Shown piece after piece: positions 1-11,400 of a stretch of DNA of 64,000 bases. Each line of letters begins with the position of its first letter. The first letter of the stretch is position 1. Source of the DNA: UBA7957 sp965224675 (GTDB taxonomy: Bacteria; Pseudomonadota; Gammaproteobacteria; Granulosicoccales; Granulosicoccaceae); contig CBDDAA010000004.1 of NCBI GenBank assembly GCA_965224675.1, positions 2,356,001 through 2,420,000 of the forward strand. The letters run 5' to 3'. A program made the translations under genes and the position numbers. The notes below the pieces were generated by a model, which worked only from the letters and a program-made list of their open reading frames with translations, had not been told where the DNA came from and made no database searches.

Positions 1-20
1 AGTGAATCGACATAAATCAG

Positions 21-173
21 TTGTTTTGTCAAGCATACGGATCAGATTGGAATAATTTCGGAATATTTATACTCGAAATTGAGAAAAACGACTATTTAAC
101 CGACGCCGGGTGGCCTTCCGTAGTCATATATAAATTTAATCATATAACTGGTAGCAGAGAGAGAAATGAGTAA
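21..173 (+). CDS. possible small ORF, 50 aa, unknown
   Basis: An open frame follows an in-frame TGA at 3-5 and runs to a TAA at 171-173, overlapping the next gene's ATG by 8 bases. The only usual start is a TTG at 21 with no visible ribosome binding site. The peptide is rich in aromatic residues (FCQAYGSDWNNFGIF near its start). It could be a small gene of the left prophage cassette or chance; the tight overlap is the only support. Confidence 0.25.
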   Translation: MFCQAYGSDWNNFGIFILEIEKNDYLTDAGWPSVVIYKFNHITGSRERNE

Positions 174-354
174 ATCAGACCCGGACCGTAATTGTCCAGA
201 TTGTCACTACCCAATCGGCAGACCCTTCGACAACGGCGACGGAATAGACAGGTGCGAACAATGCGCTGTCTCCAAATTCAAAAAAGACTGTCCTTATACT
301 TACTTTCTAAATGCGCCTGGTGGTCGCCAGGTATTCAAGACTGAAGGCTACTAG
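166..354 (+). CDS. small zinc-ribbon-like protein, 62 aa
   Basis: The start follows a purine-rich AGAGAGAG site. The protein has two CxxC pairs (CPDC near residue 10 and CEQC near 30) and a further Cys, the pattern of a small zinc ribbon, but it matches no family I can name. It opens a plus-strand run of short genes ending near 2.1 kb that converges on the late operon. Such cassettes between the late genes and the prophage end are often accessory cargo. The role is unknown. Confidence 0.5.
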   Translation: MSKSDPDRNCPDCHYPIGRPFDNGDGIDRCEQCAVSKFKKDCPYTYFLNAPGGRQVFKTEGY

Positions 355-491
355 GACATGGATAAGGTTAAACGCCACGCTTAATCTTAATCGCATATCG
401 GCGATTGCGTACTTTGCTGCCAACAGAACCCCACGAAGAAGCACCGACACGATATTTGTCACCTGGTGCAATCCCGGTGATAGGGTGATCT

Positions 492-863
492 ATGACAACT
501 GAATTAGTACGAAGATTAATAGAGGCAAGCGAAAATTCCCAGCAACGAACTTCAGGTAGCGATATTTTTTATGAAGCCGCTGATCGAATGAACTATTTGG
601 AGCAACAATTTGATGATATTGTTGATATTTGCGGAATTGGCAAAAAAACCGCGACGGGCTCGATAATTTTAACAAACGTAAGAAATGCATCGAGACGAGC
701 AGACTGCCTATCACTCATTGAGTATCACCTATCAGAAAAGAAAATAGACGAAAATGGCAAGGAGAAAGTTGAAAGCCTTCTCAATTGGGATGAAAACCCG
801 GACAAGTACATTGAAACGTTTAAACAAGCGATCGGGAACAAAATATGGACAAAGAAGCAATAA
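492..863 (+). CDS. hypothetical protein, 123 aa
   Basis: The ATG is preceded by AGGGTGA at a good distance. The protein is charged and mostly predicted helical, with no signal peptide or membrane segment. Its centre contains DICGIGKKTATG, which recalls a helix-hairpin-helix (GxGxxTA) DNA-contact loop, but the rest does not look like a DNA-repair enzyme. It follows the zinc-ribbon gene by 137 bases with no convincing gene between. A 20-codon ORF (845-907) overlaps its end and may only couple translation to the next gene. Confidence 0.5.
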   Translation: MTTELVRRLIEASENSQQRTSGSDIFYEAADRMNYLEQQFDDIVDICGIGKKTATGSIILTNVRNASRRADCLSLIEYHLSEKKIDENGKEKVESLLNWDENPDKYIETFKQAIGNKIWTKKQ

Positions 864-903
864 AAGTTAATCGGGCAGATGGTGAACGTCGTGGAGTGAG
901 AAT

Positions 904-1320
904 GTGAATAAATTTGTTGTCGAGTTTTATAGGGCTAATATTGAGAGTCATATCTCAGTAATACCTGCTTTAAAGCGGTTGCCGTCATGGATGCCTGATT
1001 GGGTGTTGAGACGGTTGATGCAAATTCATGATTGGACAAAAAAATACGATAATCGAATACGGAATGAGACGTTTGAAGTAACACGGACCCGACTTGATTT
1101 CTCAAATATTGTTGATCATGTCAATATACAAAAAGACACCGTCTATCGTCAGACTGGGAGAATTCCGAGTCAACTATTTATTGGCTATTCCAGTTACATG
1201 GAAATAAGCAATGAAATTATGATCGAATATAATTGCTTCAATAATTTGGAATTCCAAAATTTGTTTGGGCTTAAGATCATTGTAGTGCCTTGGATAGATG
1301 GATTGTTGGTTATGCCATGA
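904..1320 (+). CDS. phage-type hypothetical protein, 138 aa, GTG start
   Basis: The frame starts at GTG 904, because the ATG two bases upstream runs straight into TGA. GGAGTGAG just upstream is the likely ribosome binding site. The C-terminus ends in the hydrophobic run GLKIIVVPWIDGLLVMP, a tail I associate with small phage proteins of unknown role. The stop overlaps the next start as ATGA, so the two genes are probably translationally coupled. No catalytic motif is visible. Confidence 0.55.
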   Translation: MNKFVVEFYRANIESHISVIPALKRLPSWMPDWVLRRLMQIHDWTKKYDNRIRNETFEVTRTRLDFSNIVDHVNIQKDTVYRQTGRIPSQLFIGYSSYMEISNEIMIEYNCFNNLEFQNLFGLKIIVVPWIDGLLVMP

Positions 1321-1622
1321 CAGTTTATACGATTGAGGTCACATACGAAACTGGTGACAGCATGGACCACTATGAGGTTGTAGATGAGGTCTTGGGTATT
1401 ACGTCCACCGACTTAGCTATAGCCAAGGAAAATCTAAGACGCATAAAAACGCAGTTTCATGAAATCGGAGATTTAAACAATTATGGTGGCTGCGAATTAA
1501 CCCTTCTGACTGACAAGGGGGAACGTACTATCGATCCTTTTTGGTTAGGGTATCACGAGAATTTAATTGGGGTAAAAATAGCAATAAAGAGAGATGATGA
1601 TATGGAATTTTATCCGAAATAA
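1317..1622 (+). CDS. hypothetical protein, 101 aa, coupled to upstream gene
   Basis: The start is set at 1317, where ATG overlaps the upstream TGA as ATGA. A longer in-frame version from 1290 would lie within the previous gene. The protein begins with a beta-strand-like segment (MTVYTIEVTYETGDS) and includes WLGYHENLIGVKIAIKRDDD near the end. No family is recognised. Coupling to the 904-1320 gene suggests that the two products act together. Confidence 0.5.
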   Translation: MTVYTIEVTYETGDSMDHYEVVDEVLGITSTDLAIAKENLRRIKTQFHEIGDLNNYGGCELTLLTDKGERTIDPFWLGYHENLIGVKIAIKRDDDMEFYPK

Positions 1623-1640
1623 CATACGAGAGATAATTGA

Positions 1641-1817
1641 ATGATCAGACTCGGCGCAATAATTAGGCGGTATAGAATATTTGAAGATATCACGCAGAAA
1701 ACACTGGCTAAGCAGATTGGTGTATCACCGGGCGCGATATCCAGCATGGAGGCAGGGCATGCACCCTCTTCTGAAACCTTGCTTAAAGTAATGAAGTTTG
1801 TGTTTGAGGTTAAATAA
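1641..1817 (+). CDS. XRE/Cro-type helix-turn-helix regulator, 58 aa
   Basis: This short ORF starts at ATG 1641 after CGAGAGATAAT. The product has the five-helix Cro/C1 pattern: LGAIIRRYRI, then TQKTLAKQIGVSPGAISSMEAGHAPS as the turn and recognition helix, then SSETLLKVMKFVFEV. It is a minimal single-domain DNA-binding protein without a sensor or dimerisation domain. It probably controls the left cassette or acts as an antitoxin-like partner, but no operator or toxin can be assigned. Confidence 0.7.
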   Translation: MIRLGAIIRRYRIFEDITQKTLAKQIGVSPGAISSMEAGHAPSSETLLKVMKFVFEVK

Positions 1818-1830
1818 TAGGGGCATGGTT

Positions 1831-2103
1831 ATGAGCAACATTGAAAGCATAAATAAATCCAAAACATCAAGCATGGATTGGACCGTAGTAGATACTCTTC
1901 GGAGTCTTTTGAACGACCTGGAAAGAGGGGACGTTAAATACAACAAGTGTTTTATTTGTCTTCTTGATAGCCAAGATGATCGATACAGCACTGGATTTAG
2001 AATGGCCAAGATGATTGGGTCCGAAGCAGTGGCATTGTTGGACATAACGAAGCATGATCTACTCAATGCCATTAATCGCGAGTCGAACATGTTTGAAGAT
2101 TAA
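1831..2103 (+). CDS. hypothetical protein, 90 aa
   Basis: The chosen ATG at 1831 lies 8 bases after TAGGGG; an ATG at 1825 is too close to that site. The product is helical, with SMDWTVVDTLRSLLNDLERGD near residue 15 and a single Cys-rich stretch (NKCFICLL). It lies 13 bases after the small XRE regulator, so the two are likely co-transcribed. No family is recognised; an antitoxin or anti-repressor role is possible but unsupported. Confidence 0.5.
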   Translation: MSNIESINKSKTSSMDWTVVDTLRSLLNDLERGDVKYNKCFICLLDSQDDRYSTGFRMAKMIGSEAVALLDITKHDLLNAINRESNMFED

Positions 2104-2135
2104 TACTTAACGAAGGGTGATCGCAGTGATTGAAC

Positions 2136-2398
2136 TCACGTAGTGTCACTAATGAATTTATGCGGGATGTTCCCGGCCCCTCGATACGTTCTAATCACCT
2201 CATTTCTTGACTCCAGCAAAGTCAGAGCCTGAGCGATACTCGCTTTCGGGGTTTTCGTCTCTGGGGCACAACCCAACTCTTCCATCACGGTTAGAACGTG
2301 ATGAACCGTGAAATCATTCCTGTCGAATTTGTGCAGAATTTTTTTATAGAGTCCGAAATTGAAAGCTTTGATTTAGATCCCTGCCCCAAACTGTCCAT
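2136..2398 (-). pseudogene. small winged-helix-like gene with a -1 shift at A_AAA_AAA, 87 aa if shifted
   Basis: Downstream of the giant gene, ATG 2398 follows AAAGGA and opens a frame reading MDSLGQGSKSKLSISDSIKK before ending after 35 codons. At codons 18-20 the sequence is ATA AAA AAA, a slippery heptamer in the correct phase. A -1 step, or one extra A, continues into an open frame reading ILHKFDRNDFTVHHVLTVMEE and on through TPKASIAQALTLLESRNEVI to a TGA at 2136. The joined product resembles a small winged helix. It may be frameshift-controlled, broken, or misread in the homopolymer. Confidence 0.5.
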
Positions 2399-2479
2399 AT
2401 CGACAAATCCTTTTTCGTCAAATAGTGATTTGATGTCATTCTGGCGTGTATTGATTGGAGGTAATCCTGCAAATAGCTT

Positions 2480-5400
2480 CTAAACCCCAGCCAGCGCCAT
2501 ATCCTCCCTGCTCCTTCGCCCTTCTCTTCTCATGCGTCTTCTGGTGGATTGCTTGCGCTGAGAACTGTTGCTGTATTCATCGGCTCTTAACTCGTCCAGT
2601 AAATACCAGTAACTTTTTTGAATATTTGTTCCATGGACGGATTCAGCGCTATAGCGCAATCGAGTATTCAAGCTTTTCCTAAGCGTTTTTGAATTAATTG
2701 GTTTGGCTTTGGGATTGGCTTTTGACCAGCGTACGCCGTGATCGGCGGCATCACGCATGCCCTGTGGATCATTGGCTACATATGCCATATAGAAATCTGT
2801 CAGAATTCGCTTTTTGCGGCGCTTTAGCTCAGATTCGTAGTTCTTGACGTCGTTCGTTTTTGTATATTGCCGTGTTACTTTGTCGGGTGAGAATCCAGCC
2901 GCCTGCCACAATAGATTCCATGCATTGAGTTCACTGCCATACATGCTCAGCAGATCCGTGTCTACAACAGAATCGCCTCGCATGTTCCTAACGCCGTCAG
3001 CACCGTACCTTATGGTTTTAAGTATATCCTTAGCGAACTTCGGTGACATCTTCTCCAACGCCCTATACCCGTGGTCCTCTCTCCAGAGCTGGGCGGCTGT
3101 CAGTGATCCTAGGCCAAACCCTATGACCGGCCCGGCTGCTTGCTCAAGGTAATGACCTGCAAGGTCTCTACCTTCTAACTCACGATAAGGTGATCTCACC
3201 AACAAATCATCCAGGGATATTCGTGACGATATATCCATGCCCAGCGCCATATTCACGCCCCCCCGGAAAACCAGCGATTCAAGCTCATCACCACCTGTTT
3301 TGCGCAGGAATTTCCGCACCTCCACGTCCCAATCATACGGCTCATCGTCGTCCCACATTAAAGAGGCCATCGCGATCAATGCCGTGATACCAGCAGCGCC
3401 TTGTAGCGTCTTCTTGGTCCCGAATTTCGCATTAGAATACGTACCTGCCGTTACAGCACCGACCAGACCGATAGGTAAAGCCGAAATTCCGCCCATAGCG
3501 AGCGTTATCCCGAGTGTCCCCAATAGCCTGGTTTGCGCCTGCCTTCCGGATTTTCCGCCTTTCCCCCACTCATGGGCATTCTTCAGCATGAAATAGATGA
3601 CATTCTGGCTGTAGGACTTGAACATCAAGAATAGTTTAGCCGCATCGCTTTGCATGATAGGAGCACGGTTGTAGTTTTCATAATTAAAGTGAATCTCGTT
3701 GACCTTATGCGACGCCCACAGGGCCTGTTCTTTGAGAGTCATTTTGGGGTGTGATTTTTGCGCGATTCGGAAAGCGGCGAGGAATGTTACATCTCTATTG
3801 GCAATTTCGGCTTTGTGGAATAGGTGGCCTACCAGCTCCATCGAGCGCTGATATCCTTGTGAGTTTTGGAGTGAATCCGTATCCCCAATACCTGCAAGCA
3901 TGTGAGCCTGGGAGCGGTTACGTTTTCCCGAGTCTTCAAATATCTGGAACGCTCGTTTCTCCACCGAATTCAAATCAGATGTCTTGATGGCTTCATCGCC
4001 AGTCAGTGTCTCGGAGATGTTAAGCATTTTTGCGGCTTTTAGCATCTCCTTCGCGGCATGCTTCCAGCCCGTTTCAGCAGCTAGTACAGGCAGTCCGATG
4101 ATAGGTGTTTGGGTCAGGTTAACTAATGCGGCGGCTGGAGACAGCCCCAGAAACGCTACAAAACCGAAAGAACTGGTCATATTAGTCCACCGGGCGTTAG
4201 TCGGCGACATCACCCACTGGTGTCGTTTCTTCAGGCTGTCTCTGATGTTGCCCGCTAGATTCGCATCTTTTTGTGGGACTTTTTTTGTCTGTTCCGACAC
4301 AGCTTCAATCAACTGCTCTAACTCTTCACGCGCTTCCAGCTTTGATATCTGGTGCGCCTGGTGGGTCATGTTATTTGCAAAGGCTTCTAGCGCGTTCTTA
4401 GAAAAGCCTGCTGTTTTTTTCCTGTGAATAAAGTGCTTTCGTTGACTTAGTTCCGGTAGAGTTTGTAGGTAGAGCTGGTACACTTGGTCCTGTGTATCGT
4501 TAGCAACACCGCTCTTCTTCATTATGCCAAAAACATCAGAAAGAAAACTGCCGGACACTTCAAAGTCCTGTGACGTTTCTACCTGATCAAGCTTCCCAGA
4601 TTTTGTATCTTGGTAGTCTGCCCCCAGCGACTGTGCATATTTCTCTGCTTCGCGCCCGGTGTTGTGCATCGTAAATTCCTTCTCGTACATGCTGTCCTTC
4701 AGTACCCAGCCATTGCCTTCCTCCAGCGCTTTCAGGTTAAGGCCCAACAAATCAGCACGGCTCTTACTGCTTGCCAACGCAGACTCTTTAGTTGCCCAGG
4801 TTTTGGACCACTCCAACGCTTCTTTCTGAGTATCGAATGTCACGCCAGCACTACCGACTTTATAACCCTTCTTGCCATCGTGAGTAACCTCATACACACG
4901 TCCCGGCTTCTTAGTGTAGGTTTTTGGGTTGGCAATATCAGTGCGCTTCTTCATCGTGCTGACGAAGTATTCACCTTTCCTGAATAAAGGGAAGTAGATA
5001 CCATCGAGACGGGCGGTTTCGAATTCCGATCGGATTGCAGACATGGCCTGTTTCTTTTGCTTGTCAGCCATACCCGCATGCTCTACCGTTGCCAGTAACG
5101 CCGCTTCCATCCGGTCAGATCGGTTCAGATACATGTCCCTTGCATCAACGAATATCTGTTGAGCGTCTTTATCCAGCCCGTTGAATCGTGCCCTAATAGG
5201 CGCGAATCGCTTAATTCTTTTTTTATCCCTAGCAATAGCATTGCGCATTTTACGCCACTCATCCAATGCGCGTTTATAGCCCTGCCTAGCTTCGGCAGAT
5301 GATGATGAGTTGATGGACGCTTTAAGTGTTTTGCCAGCCTTATACTTTCGCTTTGCTAAAAGCTTTAGATTGGCCCCTGTTGCCTTCACCCCTTGCGGTT

Positions 5401-8400
5401 CAATACTGACATTGCCCGTTATCTCCTTACCGAGAGCCATATGCACATTATCCATACCTCCCACAATGATGACTTCAGATGACTTATACGATCCACGAGA
5501 CGGGTCTATTCCTTCCATAGTGGCTTCGTGCATGACGTGAGCCAGGCGGTTCTTTGACTGGGCAGAGAGTTTCTGCCATTTCATCGCTAGTTTTGCAGAT
5601 CCATTCTGCATTTTATTCCTTTCGGTGAGCATGCGTTCTACGCTGGAAGCGTAGGCCCCCACGCTGGGAAGTACCTTCTTAGAGATATCTGCCAGTTGGT
5701 CCAGGGTTATTGTGTTTAGACCTCCGTTTTTAGAGAATTCAGTAGCGTGATTTAATATCCAATTTCCAGACTTCTTTATCAGCTCCTTCCCGCGCTCCAG
5801 TCCTTTTTTGTCTTGATTATTGTCGATGTCAGCGAAGATATCATCGGTGGTGTTGCGATCAAAAGACGGAAGATCTAAATCACTGGACATGATATCGTCC
5901 GAAATATTTCTGAGGCGTGCTCTTTTCCCTTTTCTAAACGCAGCGGCTAATTGATAAATCCGCTGCAACAGCTCCTGAGATCCGATCGAAGGGTTTATCC
6001 ACCCGCGATCTGCCATCCACTTCTTGAAAAACCTGTAGATTCGGTTATATCCTTTGCGCAAGATGGATATTTTTCGCTGGGCAATAGTGCCCAATAATTC
6101 TTCAGCGAAATATCGGTTTCGTTGCTCGTCGCTTAAATGGAAATCATCTGCAATCGACCCATAATCGGATTTTGTTTGCTCCCAGAGTTTTGCGACTTCT
6201 GGGCTGTCGGCTACGGCTTGTTGGATGTCCCGGTAGAGTTGCTGCCGGTCATCCGGCGACAGAAATCCCAAGCCCTTATGTACAAAGATTTCTTCTTGAA
6301 GCGTTTCTCTGACTTCTCGGGCCGACCTGAACCCTGACGCAGCAAGGTAGAGCGTGTTGTCTTTGAATTGCGCGGGTATAACATATCCCTTGTCTCGTTC
6401 TGCGTTGAATCCTGGAAAAACGGTGGAATCTTCAGATATTCGTACTTTGATGTCGTCGGCACCGCTGTACTGTCCAAGGAACCTGTTAACGATAGACTCA
6501 AGCGCTTTCGGGGACAGTCCTTTTCGTGCTCCGGCTTTTTTGCTGAATAACGGTGGCTCATCAGATTTTACCTGTGTTTTTCCTTCGACATGACTTATTT
6601 TATCAGAGTCGGGGGATCCAAGTATGTCTTCGTTAAGACGGTCAAGCTCTTCGGTCTTGCTTGTTAGCTCACCATCCCTATCAAACAAATTACCGATTAC
6701 GGCATCCGCTCGTTCTATGTTTGTTAGAGCTTTTTCCTTTTTATATTGAGCATCTTCTATGTCTGCTTCCAGCCTCCTCGCCTGGTTCTCAAGTTTCTGA
6801 ATCAGGCCAAGTGCGCCTTGTCCGTCTTTAACGACAAAGCTATTAGCAGAGGCGGCTGATATAGATACCTCTGGCCGACTATACCTCTCCCCGTGTGCTT
6901 TGTTTTTCCAGCTTCTCTTATCTATGTATACCTGGATATCAAACCCTGCAATTGATCCCACACTCGTTACAGAGCTATCGGGGTCAGCTTTATTATGAAG
7001 TCGTGTGATTGAGCTGAGTAATGGTGTGCCTGCTTTTTTTCTGTCACTGAATGTCTTCTTCCCTATGACCGCAAAGAACCTATTTCCAGCTGTATCAACG
7101 CGGGACTTAATATCGTTCTGTATTTTCGCTATTTTTCTCTCATTGAAATCAATAGACGATTTGGCTCTGGATTTACGTTGTTGTGACGACAATTGCTCAT
7201 CGTAGTGAGCATTTCGCAGACGCTGTAATCGCTGAACCTCTTGCTCCAGTCCAATCTTCTGAATCAATCGTTCATCGCCGCTCGATATTGCTTTAGCCAT
7301 GGCATATTGATCGGCGTCACCATCGAGATCGTCCATCTCCCGCACACTGAAATCATCTGTCCACATTTGATCAATGAAACGTTGCTTGGTCTCCAGCAAC
7401 GTGAACATGGTTGAATCATAAGTCCCTTTTGTTGCGTACCCTGTTACTTTCACGAGCTTATTCTTATTCCCTTGGCGAACAATTCGCCCTACCCGTTGTT
7501 CCATGTCTGCCGGATACCACGGCGCATCGAGATGATGCAATCTGATAAGCCGTTGTTGGGCATTAACACCCGTACCCATGTTCCTGGATGATCCGATCAA
7601 TATCTTTACCTTACCAGAATTAATATCCGAAAAGAGCTTTAGCCTTGCAGATGCTTTCTTGAAATCGCGCATATAGGCAATTTCTTTCTCTGGAATCCCT
7701 TTCTCTACCAACTGACGTTTAATCTCTGTATAAGCACTAAAGCCCTTGCGCTCTGACACGCCAAGGTCAGCAAATATCATTTGCGTGCTCCCTTTTATCG
7801 GTTCGGCGACCCCTGCACGATTCATATAGACGGCATCCTTCGTCTGTGTCCACGTTCTATAAGCTTCTGATATCATCTTGTTGAGTTTGGTGTCCGGGTT
7901 TACGCCCGCGCCTTCATTGATGTATCTGTCATCTATCGCCGCATGCCTGCCATCAGTGATAACGGTGAGCATAATATCGTCACCTTTCTTAGGTGGGCCT
8001 TTGCGAGCTTCTATGCTTTCCATCCTTGAAGCCAGCTTTTGCTGAAATTCCTTCATTTGTTCTGACGCTTCAACCGAGACCATTTGCAGACCACCGCCTT
8101 CGACGGAAGGCCGTGTTACATAACCATCGAGGTCGTGACTTCTGATCACATCCGCTACATCACGGAACGAACGTAGCAATTCTGGTAGATTCACAAATTT
8201 GGCTAAGCGTGTGACAATCTTGTATCCACCAGCCGCCGTCTGCTCCGTGATCTCTTTGGTTTCTGCGTACTGCGACGACCAAGCATCAAAGGACTCCAAG
8301 CCTTTTCTTTCTAGCTCATTGGGCTGCATAAACCGCTGCAGTGTGAACATTTCCCCCATAGTATTGGTTACAGGCGTGCCGGACATTAGAACCAACCCTC

Positions 8401-11400
8401 TGCCTGGGTTGATGTCATCCAGATATCGGCTCTTAACAAACAAATCCCATGACTTTTGGGATCCGTTAGGGTCTATCCCTTTAATGTTGCCTTGGACGGT
8501 CGCGTAGGACAGTTTTCTGAATTCATGGGCTTCATCAACAAATAATTGGTCCACACCCAGTTGTTCAAAGGATATTCCATCGTCCTGCTTTCTTGACTCA
8601 AGAACGGACATACCCTGCTCGGCGTTTTCTATTGCCTTTTCCATCCGTTTGCGTGTAGCTCGTTCTTCTTCTGGCACATCTTCTAAAGCAGCTCTATATT
8701 CTTCAAGCTGCTTCTCCAGCATCATTTTTTCTGTTTGTGCCGGTGCTTTAATCAAACCAAAAGCCGAATGAGTAATTATCACTGCATCCCAATCTTCGGT
8801 AGCGGACCTCGCAACAAATTCAGCACGATTCTTAGTGTGAAAGTTCTCTTCGTCCGCCACCAATATTTTAGCGGTAGGGTATAGCTCCAAAAACTCTTTG
8901 CTAAATTGTTTAAGCATATGGTTGGGTACGGCATACATGGGCTTCTTCACCAGTCCCAAGCGTCGCTGATCCATGCCCGCAGCCACAGACGCCATCGTCT
9001 TGCCAGACCCAACGGTGTGCGCCATGTACGTGTTGCCGCTCTGCAAAATACGCCACACAACCCTGAGTTGATGTGGCCGTAGCTTTATTGCAGAAGTAAT
9101 GCCCGGAAGGGTTAAATGTGACCCGTCGAATTTACGGGGAACAATGTCGTTGTAGGTTGCATTGTAAGTCGATGAAAGACGTTCGGCTCTTTCAGGGTTG
9201 TTCCAAATCCACTTGGAAAAGGCTGTTTTTAAGTTAGTAAGTTTTTCCCTCGCTAATTCTGTCTGCTCGTCGTTTATAATTCTTTTCTTTGACTTGGAGT
9301 CAGGATCATAATGCCAGTCATACACAGTGACGGGCATCTGATTCAACGCCGCCGCGATCATCTTTTGACCGTCAACTCTTTCCGTTTGATATTTTGACGC
9401 TGTAGCAGCATCATTAACCTTAATATCGCCAACCACCCACGTATTTGCTACTCTCACGTAAGATATGCTGGTATCAACGCCTGTCATCTCTTTGATAAAC
9501 GCCTGAATGTCAGTCGATGGAATCCACACCGCTCCCATCCGAGCTGTTATGGACGATGGAGGAATGTCTTTAGGTTGTACTTTATCAAGTGCCCTGACGT
9601 TTTCATTGAAGGCTGCATCATCTTCAGCCGCGCTCTGGGCCTCTGCTAATTTTTTGCGCACCTGCCCAGAGAGATATTCATCCTGGGTTTCATAGCCACC
9701 TGTGACTGGGTTTTTGTAGATCATATCACCCAACGATTCGATAAGATCTTGCTCGCTGATGGATAGCATTTCTGCCATCGCGGCAATATCAATCTTTCCA
9801 TATTTATTTAAACTTGTTGCCAGCGAATCAGATGGTGTCTCAATAACTGGCAACTTGCCTGGAGACATTACCCTTTCTGAGAGAATTGCTCCTTTTTGAA
9901 TCTCACCCGTTATAGGGTTGTGCTCATCGAGTGTGGTAAGTATTGCTGCATCAGGGTCTGACCAGAATGGAGCTGGGAAGTTGGGCGTTACTTCGTATTC
10001 GTCACGGCCACCCTGGCGGTTCTTGCGCTCCCTTATTTCGATTTTATTAATCGGACCGTGTTTCTTGACGAACTGATCGTAGGCTTTGTTTAAGCTATTT
10101 TGGATCTGTTCGTATTCCCGACCGTTCAACTGTGCATCAAGAAGCTGCATTGCTTTTTCTTTAACCGGCAATAGCTGCTTAATCTTTTCCGCTGCTCCTT
10201 TGTACAGACCCTCTCCTCTACCCTTTATCTTCATTTTGGCTTTCTTGCCATGCCCTGACTTGTTTTGCATCAGGACACCATCTTTCAGATAGTAGCTATT
10301 ACGCTTAATAGCTCCGATCGTAAAATCAGCCGATTGCTGGTCAAGTATTCGTTGCTCCATATCAACGCCAGCGGTGTGATAAATATCACCGGGTAATGTT
10401 GATATAGCATCATCGAACACTTGTTCGATAGGTTTTTTAGGTGCTAATACTGTGTATTCGTTGGGACCGTACATCGATCCTTGCAATGAATTCTCTCCAA
10501 GAACATGCCCCGGATTATCGGCAAAGTATTCATTGATGGTTGCCGCACCTTCAGGCGTCTGTATTTCCTTGAGGTCGGCCCAGGCCATTCCACCCGGTTC
10601 AGCACCCACCTCTCTTTTCTTCAGAAAGAGCACATCAGTAACAACCTCTGTAACTGCATTCTTCTTAAATGCTGTTTGAGGTAAACGCATCGCGCCAACA
10701 AGGTCTGCTCTTGATTCCAGGTAGTCCCGCGCTTTCGCGTTCTGCTTGTCCATTAGATATCGTGAGGTTACAAATACTAGTAGACCGCCGGGTCTTACGC
10801 TATCAATCGACTTAGCGAAAAAGTATTCATGTAATGCGAAACGGTTGGCTTTGTACTTGCGGTCTGATCTAACGATGGTTGAAGAGAAGGGCGGGTTGCC
10901 AATCACCATGTCGTAGTGATTTTCAGGCACATCGAATTTAGTAAAATCGGCTTGTTTGATTGATGATTCTGGGTAAAGGTGTTTAGCTATTGCGGCGGTT
11001 ATTCCATCGAATTCTACTCCGCTGTAATGGCTGTTTCCAGCCATTGATTTTGGCAGAAGTCCAGCGAAGTGACCTATTCCCGCACCAGGCTCAAAGATCA
11101 AGCCTCCGTTAAACCCAAGCTTACCCAGACCTTTATAAATGGATGATATAACTGCTTCTGAGGTGTAGTGAGCGTACTGGGTAGAGCGGCGGGCGGTGCT
11201 TAGCTCTTCTTTGGTGAGTAAGCCTGCCAGTTCATCATGCAGATCTTTCCAGGCATCCTTGGGTTTGCCCTTCGCGGGGAATAGATTACTTGCTAGTTCA
11301 GAAGCCCCCCACCCTGTGTATTTAACGAGTCTTGCCTGCTCTTCCTTTGTGGCCGGTCTCCCGTCGGACTCCAGTGCTTTTATAATCCGAATTGCGTCTA

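Noticed and set aside
311..502. 63-codon ORF between the first two cassette genes
   Set aside because: It largely overlaps the zinc-ribbon gene, has a poor start and an implausible composition.
2291..2479. Amber readthrough extension of the giant protein
   Set aside because: The frame stays open 62 codons after TAG, but a good ribosome binding site and ATG 2398 in the same frame explain it as a separate gene.
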